From assembly GCF_000243255.1 (NCBI RefSeq), contig NZ_CM001436.1:2258957-2322956 (forward strand): 64,000 bases of DNA. The letters run 5' to 3'. Within the stretch, counting starts at the first letter, position 1. Each line of letters starts with the position of its first letter. The DNA comes from Methanoplanus limicola DSM 2279 (GTDB lineage: Archaea; Halobacteriota; Methanomicrobia; Methanomicrobiales; Methanomicrobiaceae). Of this stretch, positions 20,825 through 28,656 are shown one piece after another. Made by a program: the position numbers and the translations under genes. Below the pieces are notes generated by a model. It had not been told where the DNA came from and searched no databases. It was given only the letters and a program-made list of their open reading frames with translations.

Positions 20825-21429
20825 AAAAAATTATGATGTGTGATGATGACAGGTCTGTGAGAGGCCTTTTCCAGAAAATACTGGAAGGTATGGGATATTC
20901 GGTAACTGTTGCAGAAAGCGGCAGTGAAGCAATTCAGGCTCTCTCCCAAGAACTGCCTGATCTTGTACTGCTGGACATTATGATGGAGCCGATGGACGGA
21001 TGGGAGGTGCTCTGCCGGATTAGGGAGGACGAACGGACAAAGGATGTCCCTGTGATTGTCTTCACCGGAAAGATGCCTCTTCCGGAGGAAATTGACAGAT
21101 ATGGGAAGCTTCTGCACGGTTTTGCAATGAAGCCTCTGCGAAGGAAGGCTTTTGAGGATATCGTCACCGGGTATTTCAGAGAAGATGATAATATTGCGGC
21201 TTTCTGTGAGAAGGCGCTTGATTCCGGGGCTGACGAAGAGGCCGTGAGTGAATATGCTGCTCTTCGCAATAATGTCAGGGTGCTTGGCGAGATGTTTACC
21301 TATCTTGAGAAGATAATAATCTCAAATCCAAAGCCGGGCGATGAACAGAATCCGGAGGTACTGAAGGTACGTGAACTTCTGGAAGAGAAGGAGAAGCGCC
21401 TCCATGAACTTGGGAATATTCTGAAGTGA
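20821..21429 (+). CDS. Stand-alone response regulator
   Basis: 202 residues. I use ATG 20821, which overlaps the upstream stop (ATGA) and is preceded by 'ggaggag'. An in-frame ATG at 20743 would lie inside the upstream gene. The receiver (about 1-120) has the acidic triad 'CDDD', phosphoacceptor Asp in 'LVLLDIMMEPMDGWE', Thr in 'IVFTGK' and Lys in 'FAMKP'. The C-terminal ~80 residues are helical and acidic with no DNA-binding motif I recognise. It is probably the partner of the sensor at 16496, to which it is translationally coupled. Confidence 0.88.
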   Translation: MKKIMMCDDDRSVRGLFQKILEGMGYSVTVAESGSEAIQALSQELPDLVLLDIMMEPMDGWEVLCRIREDERTKDVPVIVFTGKMPLPEEIDRYGKLLHGFAMKPLRRKAFEDIVTGYFREDDNIAAFCEKALDSGADEEAVSEYAALRNNVRVLGEMFTYLEKIIISNPKPGDEQNPEVLKVRELLEEKEKRLHELGNILK

Positions 21430-21539
21430 ATTCCCGGAGAGCATATTTCCAACCATAATTCCGGGGAATAACCATTTACTAAATATTCCGGTTTAATCTC
21501 AGCAGCAACATTTAATTAATATAAAATTAACTGTTATCT

Positions 21540-22229
21540 ATGAGCGATTTCAGTGCCCGGGGGAAGGGGGCTGACGGAAATAAAAAGATAAGATCTCCGG
21601 ATACAGACGATATGGTTGCCGCCCTTATCGCTGTTGACAGGGTTCGTGCGGGAAGAATTGCAGAAGAGTCATGCGGTCACGGCTCTCCCATCCTCTGCAC
21701 TGAAAAACTTATAATGCCGGCACTTGAGGAGGTCGGCAGGCTCTGGGAGTCAGGTGAGCTGTCACTCTCACAGGTCTATATGAGCGGGCGGATATGCGAA
21801 GAGATTGTCGATACAATTCTGCCGCCAAAGGACCCGCAGAGGACTTATCAGCCAAAGATTGGCATAGCGGTCATTGAAGACCATCATACACTTGGCAAAC
21901 GGATTGTTGCATCTGTACTCAGGGCTGGCGGGTATGAGATTACAGATTACGGCCATGGGATTTCTGCTGCTGATCTCGCCGGCATGGTTGTCCGGGATAA
22001 GGTTGAAATTATGCTCATCTCTGCCCTTATGCTCCCGGCTGCTCTCAGTATTAAGGACGCTGTTTCAGTTATCAGGGAGAAGCAGCCCGGAACTGTCATT
22101 ATTGTCGGAGGGGCACCTTTCAGTTTCGATGAAGTGCTCTGGAAGGATGTCGGGGCGGACGCTATGGGGCGTTCTGCTATTGAGTCTTTAGAACTTGTCA
22201 GGAGATATGCAGGAGAGGTGGAAATATGA
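21540..22229 (+). CDS. Corrinoid (B12)-binding methyltransferase-type protein
   Basis: 229 residues, the size of MtaC/MtbC/MtmC-type corrinoid proteins. A helical cap (about 20-95) is followed by a Rossmann-like B12 domain. The cobalamin His motif D-x-H-x-x-G is present as 'DHHTLG', and the later 'IIVGGAPF' and 'GADAMGRSA' fit the nucleotide-tail groove. The gene overlaps the next, an MtaA/UroD-like gene, by 4 bp (ATGA). In methylotrophic methanogens such proteins carry methyl groups from substrate to the CoM methyltransferase. Here no substrate-specific methyltransferase gene is next to it, and the third gene in the run is a histidine kinase, so a sensory job is more likely (inference). Confidence 0.87.
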   Translation: MSDFSARGKGADGNKKIRSPDTDDMVAALIAVDRVRAGRIAEESCGHGSPILCTEKLIMPALEEVGRLWESGELSLSQVYMSGRICEEIVDTILPPKDPQRTYQPKIGIAVIEDHHTLGKRIVASVLRAGGYEITDYGHGISAADLAGMVVRDKVEIMLISALMLPAALSIKDAVSVIREKQPGTVIIVGGAPFSFDEVLWKDVGADAMGRSAIESLELVRRYAGEVEI

Positions 22230-23263
22230 GCGAATATATGACTCCGATGCAGAGAACGCTCACAGCGATGGAGTTTCGTGAGCCTGACCGGGTTCCGCTC
22301 TTTCTCCTGCTGACGATGCACGGTGCAAAGGAGCTTGGTCTTTCGGTTAAGGACTATTTTTCAGAACCGGAATATGTTGCAGAGGGGCAGGTGAGGCTTC
22401 AGAAGAAGTTTGGGGGCGACTGCTTTTTTGGATTTACCTATGCAGCTTTAGAGGCTGAGGCATGGGGCAGTGATGTCATCTTCATTGATAACGGCCCACC
22501 CAATGCCGGAAGGCCGGTCATCCATGAACCTGAGGATATAGATGATATAGCAGTCCCTGAGATATCAGAGTCTCCGTGTCTGTTAAATACCCTCAGTATA
22601 GTTGAGAAGCTGAATAAAATTTCTGCGGGCGATATTCCGGTAATATCTGCCGCAGTCTCGCCTTTTTCCCTGCCGGTCATGCAGATGGGCTTTGAAGGTT
22701 ATCTCGACCTCATCTATTCGGGCAGTCCTCTCTTTGATAAGCTTATGAAGAAGAATGAGCAGTTCTGCATCTCATGGGCCAATGCACTCTTTGATGCCGG
22801 GGCAACGGCGGTTGCATACTTTGACCCGCTGGCATCCCCGGATATTATTGACTCTGAACTGTTCCGCAGGACCGGGCTTTTAACCGCAAAGAGGGTCATT
22901 TCAAAGGTCAAAGGCCCGATGGCTGTGCACCTTGCCTCGGGGCGTGCACTTCCGGCTGTCGGCTATATATCTGAGACCGGCTGTGTGGGTATCGGTGTGA
23001 GCGCCTTTGACGATCTCGCTGCCGTTAAGGAGGCATGCTATGGCAAAATGACGGTTATGGGCAATTTAAACGGGGTTGAGATGAGGAGGTGGACTCCTGA
23101 AACGGCTGAAAGAAAGGTCAGGGAGGCGATATCAGCGGCAGGGGCTGGTGGGGGATTTATTCTGACCGATAATCACGGTGAGATTCCGTATCAGGTTCCG
23201 GAATCTGTTCTTTATGCTATTGGTGAGGCAGTCCGGAAGTGGGGGCAGTATCCGCTTGACTGA
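22226..23263 (+). CDS. UroD/MtaA-family methyltransferase-like protein with altered zinc site
   Basis: 345 residues, the normal length of the uroporphyrinogen decarboxylase / methylcobamide:CoM methyltransferase family. 'REPDRVPLF' near the start and 'VSPFSLP' are family features. In MtaA/MtbA zinc is held by H-x-C and a distal Cys. Here the matching places appear to read 'VHLASG' (Ala instead of Cys) and 'DNHGEIP' (His instead of Cys), so zinc-thiolate chemistry with coenzyme M is doubtful. It is coupled by ATGA to the corrinoid gene and overlaps the kinase gene behind it. I suggest it senses or services the methyl-corrinoid state, but catalysis cannot be excluded. Confidence 0.82.
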   Translation: MSEYMTPMQRTLTAMEFREPDRVPLFLLLTMHGAKELGLSVKDYFSEPEYVAEGQVRLQKKFGGDCFFGFTYAALEAEAWGSDVIFIDNGPPNAGRPVIHEPEDIDDIAVPEISESPCLLNTLSIVEKLNKISAGDIPVISAAVSPFSLPVMQMGFEGYLDLIYSGSPLFDKLMKKNEQFCISWANALFDAGATAVAYFDPLASPDIIDSELFRRTGLLTAKRVISKVKGPMAVHLASGRALPAVGYISETGCVGIGVSAFDDLAAVKEACYGKMTVMGNLNGVEMRRWTPETAERKVREAISAAGAGGGFILTDNHGEIPYQVPESVLYAIGEAVRKWGQYPLD

Positions 23264-25004
23264 GAAGCGGTTTGTCGTCCTCTGCTGCGGGAATATAAGG
23301 GCAGAGGCGGATGAGGCAGTCGCGGGTTTTGAAGGTGTATCTGTCATATCTTATCCTCCCCATTGCGGGCATGTCAGATCATTTTGGGATACTGTGAGCC
23401 GTTATTATGAGGAGGCCGTCTCAGACGGCAGCAGAGTATTTTTCTGCGGGTGTGGATGCCAGAATACTTTAGACATACCGGATGAGGTGAGAGAAAGTCC
23501 GGATTTCATATCCGGAGGGGATGGGGCGTCGCTTTTCCTCCCGGAATTTCTTGTCAGGAGTTATGAGAGGAAGGGATGTATGGCTGTTCTGCCCGGATTT
23601 TTGCTTAAGTGGCGGGAGAATGCATCCTGTGACGGTCTTGACAGCAGGACTGCGGCGGAGTTATACGGTGAGGCTTTATCTGAGGTCCTGCTCATTGATA
23701 CCGGCCTTCATCCCGGAATTTCCGGCGATTTAAAGGATTTTTCGGAATTTACTAAGCTTCCGGGACGGATTATTCCGGCAGGGACTGAGTATCTCCGTCT
23801 CAGGATAGAACCGGAATATCTGAAGTGGAAGTTTGAGAATGAGAGGGCCGGACTTAAAGGGAGGGTTCGGGAGTGTGAGAAGAAGGCTGCCGATTATTCG
23901 ATGGTCGCTGATCTAACTGACAAAATTATCGGCAGCTATGATGAGGAGATGATCATCCATGAGGTTTTAGACCTCTTTGTGATGCTCTTTTCGCCGGAGA
24001 CGGTATATTATATCAGGTCTGACGGCGGAGTTCCGGGTCAGGTTGTGAGCATCACCGGCGGTGAGGTTTTTTTGGACGGGGACGAGATGGAATTTTTCAG
24101 TTCGGATACAGATACGGCGGTCTTCTCTTCTCTGGACGGTTTCTCTGTCAGGGTATCTTACGGCGGCCATATAAAGGGCGTCATCTCGGTAAAGGGTGTT
24201 TTATTCCCAAAATACCTGGAGAAGTATCTGAATCTTGCACATTTTATATGCAGGATTGCCGGCCTTTCGATTACTGTCGCTGAGACGTACAGTGACCTTT
24301 TGCAGACTGTATCGGACAGGAATTATGAGTTGAGTGAACGCAGGAAGGCCGAGATGGCACTTAAGCATTCCAATAAGAAACTTGGGATTTTATCCGGGAT
24401 TACCAGGCATGACATCTTAAATAATCTGATGATAATTCAGGGTTATCTGGAACTGGTGGATGCTCTTGATATTGATAAAAGTTCTCTGCTTGAGAAGTAT
24501 TTATTAAATGTCAGTAATGCTGCTTCTGCAATCCAGCGTCAGATCGAGTTCACCCGTGAGTATGAGGAGCTTGGGGCTGAAGAGCCGGCCTGGTTTGATC
24601 CGGGCATGATTATTAAAAAGATTGGTCAGGGACGGATTCCTGTGGTCAGTGAATGCAGTGGGTATGAGGTCTTTGCAGACCCGATGATTGAGAGGGCATT
24701 TTACAACCTCTATGACAATACGCTCCGGCATGGTGAGGGTGCCTCTGAGGTGCGGGTTTTCTGTCTGCCGGAGGAGGAATCTGAGGGGTTAATTATTGTC
24801 TTTGAGGATGACGGGGGCGGAGTTTTGGAGGGTATGAAGGAGAGGATATTTGAACGTGGTATTGGCTCAAATACAGGCCTTGGGCTGTTTTTAATCCGCG
24901 AGATTCTTGCGATCACCGGAATTACGATTAAGGAGACGGGGGTTTACGGCGAGGGCGTGAGGTTTGAGATGTATGTGCAGAAAGGTGGATGGCGGACTGC
25001 ATAG
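23256..25004 (+). CDS. Histidine kinase with Cys-rich N-terminal domain, coupled to corrinoid genes
   Basis: 582 residues from TTG 23256, which gives an 8-bp overlap with the upstream gene. ATG codons at 23178 and 23214 are also in frame but lie deeper inside it. Residues ~1-190 form a domain with several Cys ('VVLCCGNIR', 'YPPHCGHVR', 'FFCGCGCQNTL') that recalls DUF1638-type proteins found beside corrinoid methyltransferases (tentative). Then come a coiled coil, a GAF-like region (about 200-350) and a kinase core with His385 in 'TRHDILNN', N-box 'YNLYDNTLRHGEG' and G2 'NTGLGLFL'. No PAS domain and no membrane segment are seen. The Cys cluster could bind a metal or corrinoid. It is the likely signalling output of the three-gene operon. 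Confidence 0.82.
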   Translation: MTEKRFVVLCCGNIRAEADEAVAGFEGVSVISYPPHCGHVRSFWDTVSRYYEEAVSDGSRVFFCGCGCQNTLDIPDEVRESPDFISGGDGASLFLPEFLVRSYERKGCMAVLPGFLLKWRENASCDGLDSRTAAELYGEALSEVLLIDTGLHPGISGDLKDFSEFTKLPGRIIPAGTEYLRLRIEPEYLKWKFENERAGLKGRVRECEKKAADYSMVADLTDKIIGSYDEEMIIHEVLDLFVMLFSPETVYYIRSDGGVPGQVVSITGGEVFLDGDEMEFFSSDTDTAVFSSLDGFSVRVSYGGHIKGVISVKGVLFPKYLEKYLNLAHFICRIAGLSITVAETYSDLLQTVSDRNYELSERRKAEMALKHSNKKLGILSGITRHDILNNLMIIQGYLELVDALDIDKSSLLEKYLLNVSNAASAIQRQIEFTREYEELGAEEPAWFDPGMIIKKIGQGRIPVVSECSGYEVFADPMIERAFYNLYDNTLRHGEGASEVRVFCLPEEESEGLIIVFEDDGGGVLEGMKERIFERGIGSNTGLGLFLIREILAITGITIKETGVYGEGVRFEMYVQKGGWRTA

Positions 25005-25108
25005 ATGCTAAAAAAACCTGCCGGAAAAATCAATGACGATGAATGGGATCCTTTCAGGATATAAACTGACATATAACAGAAGTGACAATTAATCTCATAG
25101 AGGTTTTT

Positions 25109-26776
25109 ATGAATATCAATGCAGGTATTGTTATTCAAAGGGTTACAGGCATTATTGAAAATAATCCCGAATATCTGCCTGCCGACAGTGACATCAACAA
25201 AAAGAAGTCATCTGCATTTGTTCTTCTCTGCATCTCAACCTGCCTGGACATCCCTCTGAAAGAAGCAGCAGAACTCCTCACAGAGGGCGGCAATGATGCC
25301 GGTGTTGACGGTCTTCATATCGGAGAGGTTGAAGACGGTGAATTTCCGGTTACGATATTTCAGGGCAAATATAAGGTCAGTAACCTGAAAGGCGGATCAA
25401 ATTTCCCGGAAAACGGCGTTGAAAAGGCAGTCAATACAGTGCAGGTTCTCTTTAACCCTTACCGTAAAGTCTCACTTAATAAAAAAATTGCCCCAATGAT
25501 CGAGGAGATACGTTCATTAATCCGGGATGGATATATACCAAATGTCCGTGTTATCCTCTGCAATAACGGGCTTAAATGGAAAGAACAGGCAGATAACTGG
25601 ATAAACGAGGCAAAGAAGGAGTACGGCGACCGTGTGGATTTCATCCACTTCAATCATGATTCCATAGTAAATATTCTCCAGAGCAGTAAAAAAGTTGATG
25701 TAACATTGATGATGAACGGCAAGGCGATTGCAGAGGATATGAATTATATGCGGGTCCTTGTCGGACGGGTATCTGTAGAAGAGATTCAGCGCCTCTTTAA
25801 TGAATACGGAGATAAACTGCTTGAGCGTAACATCCGGCGTTATTTAGGCCTCCATTCAAACCGCGTAAATACGGCAATTCATGAAACTCTCATAAATACT
25901 GATAAATCTGACAAATTTTACTTTTACAATAACGGAATTACTGTCGTCTGTGACAAATTTGACTACAATGCCTTTCAGACTTCTGACTATAAAGTACAGA
26001 TTAAAAATATGCAGGTGATAAACGGAGGTCAGACGTGCAGAACGATTCAGGAGACGCTCAATCAGTACCCGTCCGGCAGAGCAGGTGAATCAGCTTATGT
26101 TATGATCCGGATTTATCAGCTGCCGGAGATGCACAGGGATTTTGTGCAGGACATTACCTACTCTACAAACAGCCAGAATCCTGTTGATCTTCGTGATTTA
26201 CATTCAAACGATGAGATACAGAAATCACTTGAGATCGGCATGTCAGATCTTGGATATGTGTATAAGCGCCAGAGAGAAGAAGGTGGCAGTGGCTCAAATG
26301 TGATAACAAGTTCAATTGTTGCGGAATCGGTCCTGGCCATCTGGAGAGAGAAGCCCAACCAGGCAAAATTCCGGAGAAAAGAACACTTTGGAAAGCTCTA
26401 TCAGGATATCTTCAAAGACCTCAGCGCATCACAGGCTATACTTGCGGTTCTGATATTCCGGGCTGTTGAGAACCGGAGAAAAAGGCCGGTCGATGAGAAT
26501 GTTCCTGAATTTATTCCTTATGCCTCACATTATATATCAATGCTCATCGGGAGAAATCTGCTGAAAGATAATAATACAGAAGAAAGTGAGCTTTCACACC
26601 GGAATTTTAAGTCCATTGCTTCGGCATTTGAATCTGATCAGGAGAGATATTACAGGGAGGCCCTTGATTCGATATCAACTGCACTCAGAGAATGTTATGG
26701 CGAAAGGCCGGTTTCACTTCAGCAGCTCTCTGCAACTTTCCGGCGTGGTGATCTCCTGGAGATGCTTGGGGTCTGA
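25109..26776 (+). CDS. AIPR-family abortive phage infection protein
   Basis: 555 residues. ATG 25109 is preceded by 'agagg' at good spacing, and an upstream GTG at 25082 is possible. The C-terminal two thirds match the AIPR family (abortive infection phage resistance), with 'FYFYNNGITVVCDKF' and 'MQVINGGQTCRTIQETL' as hallmark segments. The N-terminus has 'GNDAGVDGLHI' followed by 'FPVTIFQGKYK', the D...QxK spacing of a PD-(D/E)xK nuclease (inference). AIPR proteins are thought to kill or arrest an infected cell. The gene stands alone with no obvious antitoxin, and codon use resembles its neighbours. Decayed zinc-finger antitoxin-like copies follow. Confidence 0.85.
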   Translation: MNINAGIVIQRVTGIIENNPEYLPADSDINKKKSSAFVLLCISTCLDIPLKEAAELLTEGGNDAGVDGLHIGEVEDGEFPVTIFQGKYKVSNLKGGSNFPENGVEKAVNTVQVLFNPYRKVSLNKKIAPMIEEIRSLIRDGYIPNVRVILCNNGLKWKEQADNWINEAKKEYGDRVDFIHFNHDSIVNILQSSKKVDVTLMMNGKAIAEDMNYMRVLVGRVSVEEIQRLFNEYGDKLLERNIRRYLGLHSNRVNTAIHETLINTDKSDKFYFYNNGITVVCDKFDYNAFQTSDYKVQIKNMQVINGGQTCRTIQETLNQYPSGRAGESAYVMIRIYQLPEMHRDFVQDITYSTNSQNPVDLRDLHSNDEIQKSLEIGMSDLGYVYKRQREEGGSGSNVITSSIVAESVLAIWREKPNQAKFRRKEHFGKLYQDIFKDLSASQAILAVLIFRAVENRRKRPVDENVPEFIPYASHYISMLIGRNLLKDNNTEESELSHRNFKSIASAFESDQERYYREALDSISTALRECYGERPVSLQQLSATFRRGDLLEMLGV

Positions 26777-26908
26777 TAGGTGGCAGCTATAATTCCGGAC
26801 TAATCCAAAAAATTACGGAGGAGAGATAATGATTCCTGACAGGTGCAGTTATTGCAGGATGCCAAATATTATTTATTGGTGGATTTCAAAACATAATTCT
26901 GAGAAATA

Positions 26909-27157
26909 ATGATTCCTGACAGGTGCAGTTATTGCAGGGGAAAGCTGGAATATGGGAAGACTGAATTTATCGCAGGAGCCGGAGAGAAAATAATTGTCAT
27001 AAAAGAGATCCCGGCATATGTATGCAGAAAGTAGCGGTGAGGCGTATTTCACACCCGAAATTTCCCGTAAAATTGATGAAATAATGAAAAGACCTCCATA
27101 AAGGCAAAATCTGCTGTCGTCTTTGTTGCTGCCGGAGAGATTGAGATCAGTGTATAA
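26909..27157 (+). pseudogene. YgiT-type zinc-finger antitoxin, frameshifted copy 1
   Basis: The ATG and first ~40 codons ('MIPDRCSYCRGKLEYGK' onward) match the intact gene at 63096. Just after the third Cys the frame breaks ('VCRK' then TAG), and the remaining codons ('YFTPEISRKIDEIM'-like) continue in another frame. The second C-x-x-C is thus lost. A fragment of the same start stands at 26829-26866. Confidence 0.85.
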
Positions 27158-27237
27158 CCTGCCGGACAATATTAATAGTCCGTCAGTAGTGGCAGCTATA
27201 ATTCCGGATTAATCTAAAAATTTAGGGAGGAGAGATG

Positions 27238-27546
27238 ATGACTCCTGACAGGTGCAGTTATTGCAGGGGGAAGCTGAAAATATTGGAAGACTGGATTTAT
27301 CGCAGGAGCCGGAGAGCAAATAATTGTCATAAAAGTCACCCATGAGCCTGCGGGTTCACAGATGATGAATAAAACAGTGCGCTGTTTCATAAGAGATATC
27401 CCGGTGTCATGTATGCAGCCAATGTGGTGAGGCGTATTTCACACCCGAAATTTCCCGTAAAATTGATGAAATAATGAAAGACTTCCATAAAGGCAAAATC
27501 TGCTGTCGTCTTTGTTGCCGCCGGCGGGATTTAGATCAATGTATAA
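27238..27546 (+). pseudogene. YgiT-type zinc-finger antitoxin, copy 2 split by a 56-bp element
   Basis: It begins ATG ACT CCT with 'TPDRCSYCRGKLK', then shifts frame at the equivalent of 'EYGK'. A 56-bp element is inserted at 27335-27390 where copy 1 reads 'cataaaagagatccc'. The 3' part ('YFTPEISRKIDEIM'-like) is still recognisable in the DNA. No functional product is expected. Confidence 0.85.
27335..27390 (+). repeat. 56-bp dispersed element, copy A
   Basis: It starts 'gtcacccatgagcctgc' and ends with a short hairpin, 'aaacag'-tgcg-'ctgttt', then 'cat'. It interrupts the second zinc-finger pseudogene, while the first unit (26991-27010) preserves the sequence without it. Two flanking bases ('aa') may be a target duplication. 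Other copies are at 55963, 58220 and 62336. Confidence 0.85.
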
Positions 27547-27571
27547 CCTGCCGGACAATGTCTATAGTCCG

Positions 27572-28486
27572 TCACTTTTTCTTTGCTGTTATCCTCCCGA
27601 TTTCTGATTTTATATCTGCAACTGACTGCCAGGACGCGATATCCGGCTCCATCTCAAGGGCATGGCTTTTTGCATCCTCTGCTTCGGCTTCGTTTTTAAA
27701 GGCTGCCTGTATCAGGTATATTATGTAATAGTCTTCCGGGCCGGGATTTTTCTTTAAGAGTCTTTTTATCAGTTTTTTTGCTTCATCTTCCGAGTTCAGT
27801 CCGAGGTAGGAGAGGAGCATATAGTAATAGGAACACTGCTTTGATGTGTCTGCCAGTACTGCCTCTTCAAATGATTCGAGTGCCCGTTCATATCTGCCGG
27901 ATCTCAGGTACGCTATGCCTTTGCAGAGCCATCCTCTCTGTGAGTCTTCTTCAGAGGCTATGCCTTTGTCGGCCGACCTTATCGCCTCTTTGTATTTTTC
28001 AAGTTCTGTCAGGCACATGGCCCTGGCAACCCATACTGCCGCTGAATGTTTGTTCTTTTTTATGGAGGCATCGTAGATTTTTACTGCTGAGAGGTAGTCT
28101 TTTCTGGCAATGAAGCAGGATGCCCGAATTGTTTCAGTCTCTGACTCTATCGCTTTGACCATACTGAGCATGTTCAGTCCGAGTTTTCTGCCGGTCTTAT
28201 TGATTCTCTGCAGATTTTTGTTTATTTCGTCGCAGAGAGCTGTTATCTCCCCGTATTCTTCTGACCGCAGAAGGTCGGTGTGGATGTTCTGAAGTGTTAT
28301 GAAGGCTTCATTGAATGATTCAGAACTTTTGCTGAAGGCTTCTTCAGCTTTTTTGATATCTTTTTCAGATATGCAGTCTTCGGTTCTGTCCAGGCATTCT
28401 GCACATTTAATAAGGGCATCTCTGATGGTAAGGACATCCTTTATCCCTTCTGCCGGTGAGTTCTCTGTTATTATATTTGATTCCAT
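27572..28486 (-). CDS. TPR-repeat protein
   Basis: 304 residues. The N-terminal half is helical and acidic, and the C-terminal half (about 125-280) has consecutive TPR units, for example 'AAVWVARAMCLTELEKYKEA' and 'RGWLCKGIAYLRSGRYERA'. No signal peptide, so it is cytoplasmic. TPR arrays bind other proteins, but the partner is unknown. It lies upstream of, and on the same strand as, nothing obviously related; the next minus-strand gene is a PEGA surface protein. The stop codon abuts the end of the duplicated YgiT unit. The region just before its start is also present ahead of the gene at 31226. Confidence 0.82.
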   Translation of the reverse strand: MESNIITENSPAEGIKDVLTIRDALIKCAECLDRTEDCISEKDIKKAEEAFSKSSESFNEAFITLQNIHTDLLRSEEYGEITALCDEINKNLQRINKTGRKLGLNMLSMVKAIESETETIRASCFIARKDYLSAVKIYDASIKKNKHSAAVWVARAMCLTELEKYKEAIRSADKGIASEEDSQRGWLCKGIAYLRSGRYERALESFEEAVLADTSKQCSYYYMLLSYLGLNSEDEAKKLIKRLLKKNPGPEDYYIIYLIQAAFKNEAEAEDAKSHALEMEPDIASWQSVADIKSEIGRITAKKK

Positions 28487-28548
28487 TGTATTTTCCTGAA
28501 TGATTGTTAGTTAATATGCCGGGAGATGATAAAATCATTGTGAGGGAT
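28487..28548. repeat. ~60-bp sequence also found at 31197-31258
   Basis: Bases from 'tgtattttcctgaatg' to 'gataaaatcatt' are repeated with a few mismatches at 31197-31258. At 31226 the repeat contains the ATG and first codons ('MPGDDKII') of a gene, whereas here the matching ATG (28516) opens only a short remnant frame. It lies in the promoter region of the minus-strand TPR gene. Confidence 0.75.
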
Positions 28549-28656
28549 GGGAGTTTTTTGAAAAACTTTAGTTATGTCATAACGGGAAAGATAACATTTC
28601 AAAGAGTAGTTCTGCTGTGAATATTTAATCTGTTGAATTCTGAGATTTAACGGGCT

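Larger units (their letters stand above)
26780..27571. repeat. Tandem duplication of a ~400-bp YgiT-gene unit
   Basis: Two units begin with the same sequence ('ggcagctataattccgg' at about 26783 and 27191) and end with the same sequence ('gtataacctgccggacaat' at about 27152 and 27541). Each contains a broken zinc-finger gene. The first unit also has a nested copy of the gene start at 26829-26866. The second carries a 56-bp inserted element. The whole array fills the gap between the AIPR and TPR genes. Confidence 0.85.

Noticed and set aside
21540-23263. A catabolic methanol or methylamine methyltransferase operon
   Set aside because: No substrate-specific MtaB/MtmB/MtbB/MttB gene or corrinoid-reducing RamA gene is present, and the zinc ligands of the MtaA-like protein look altered.
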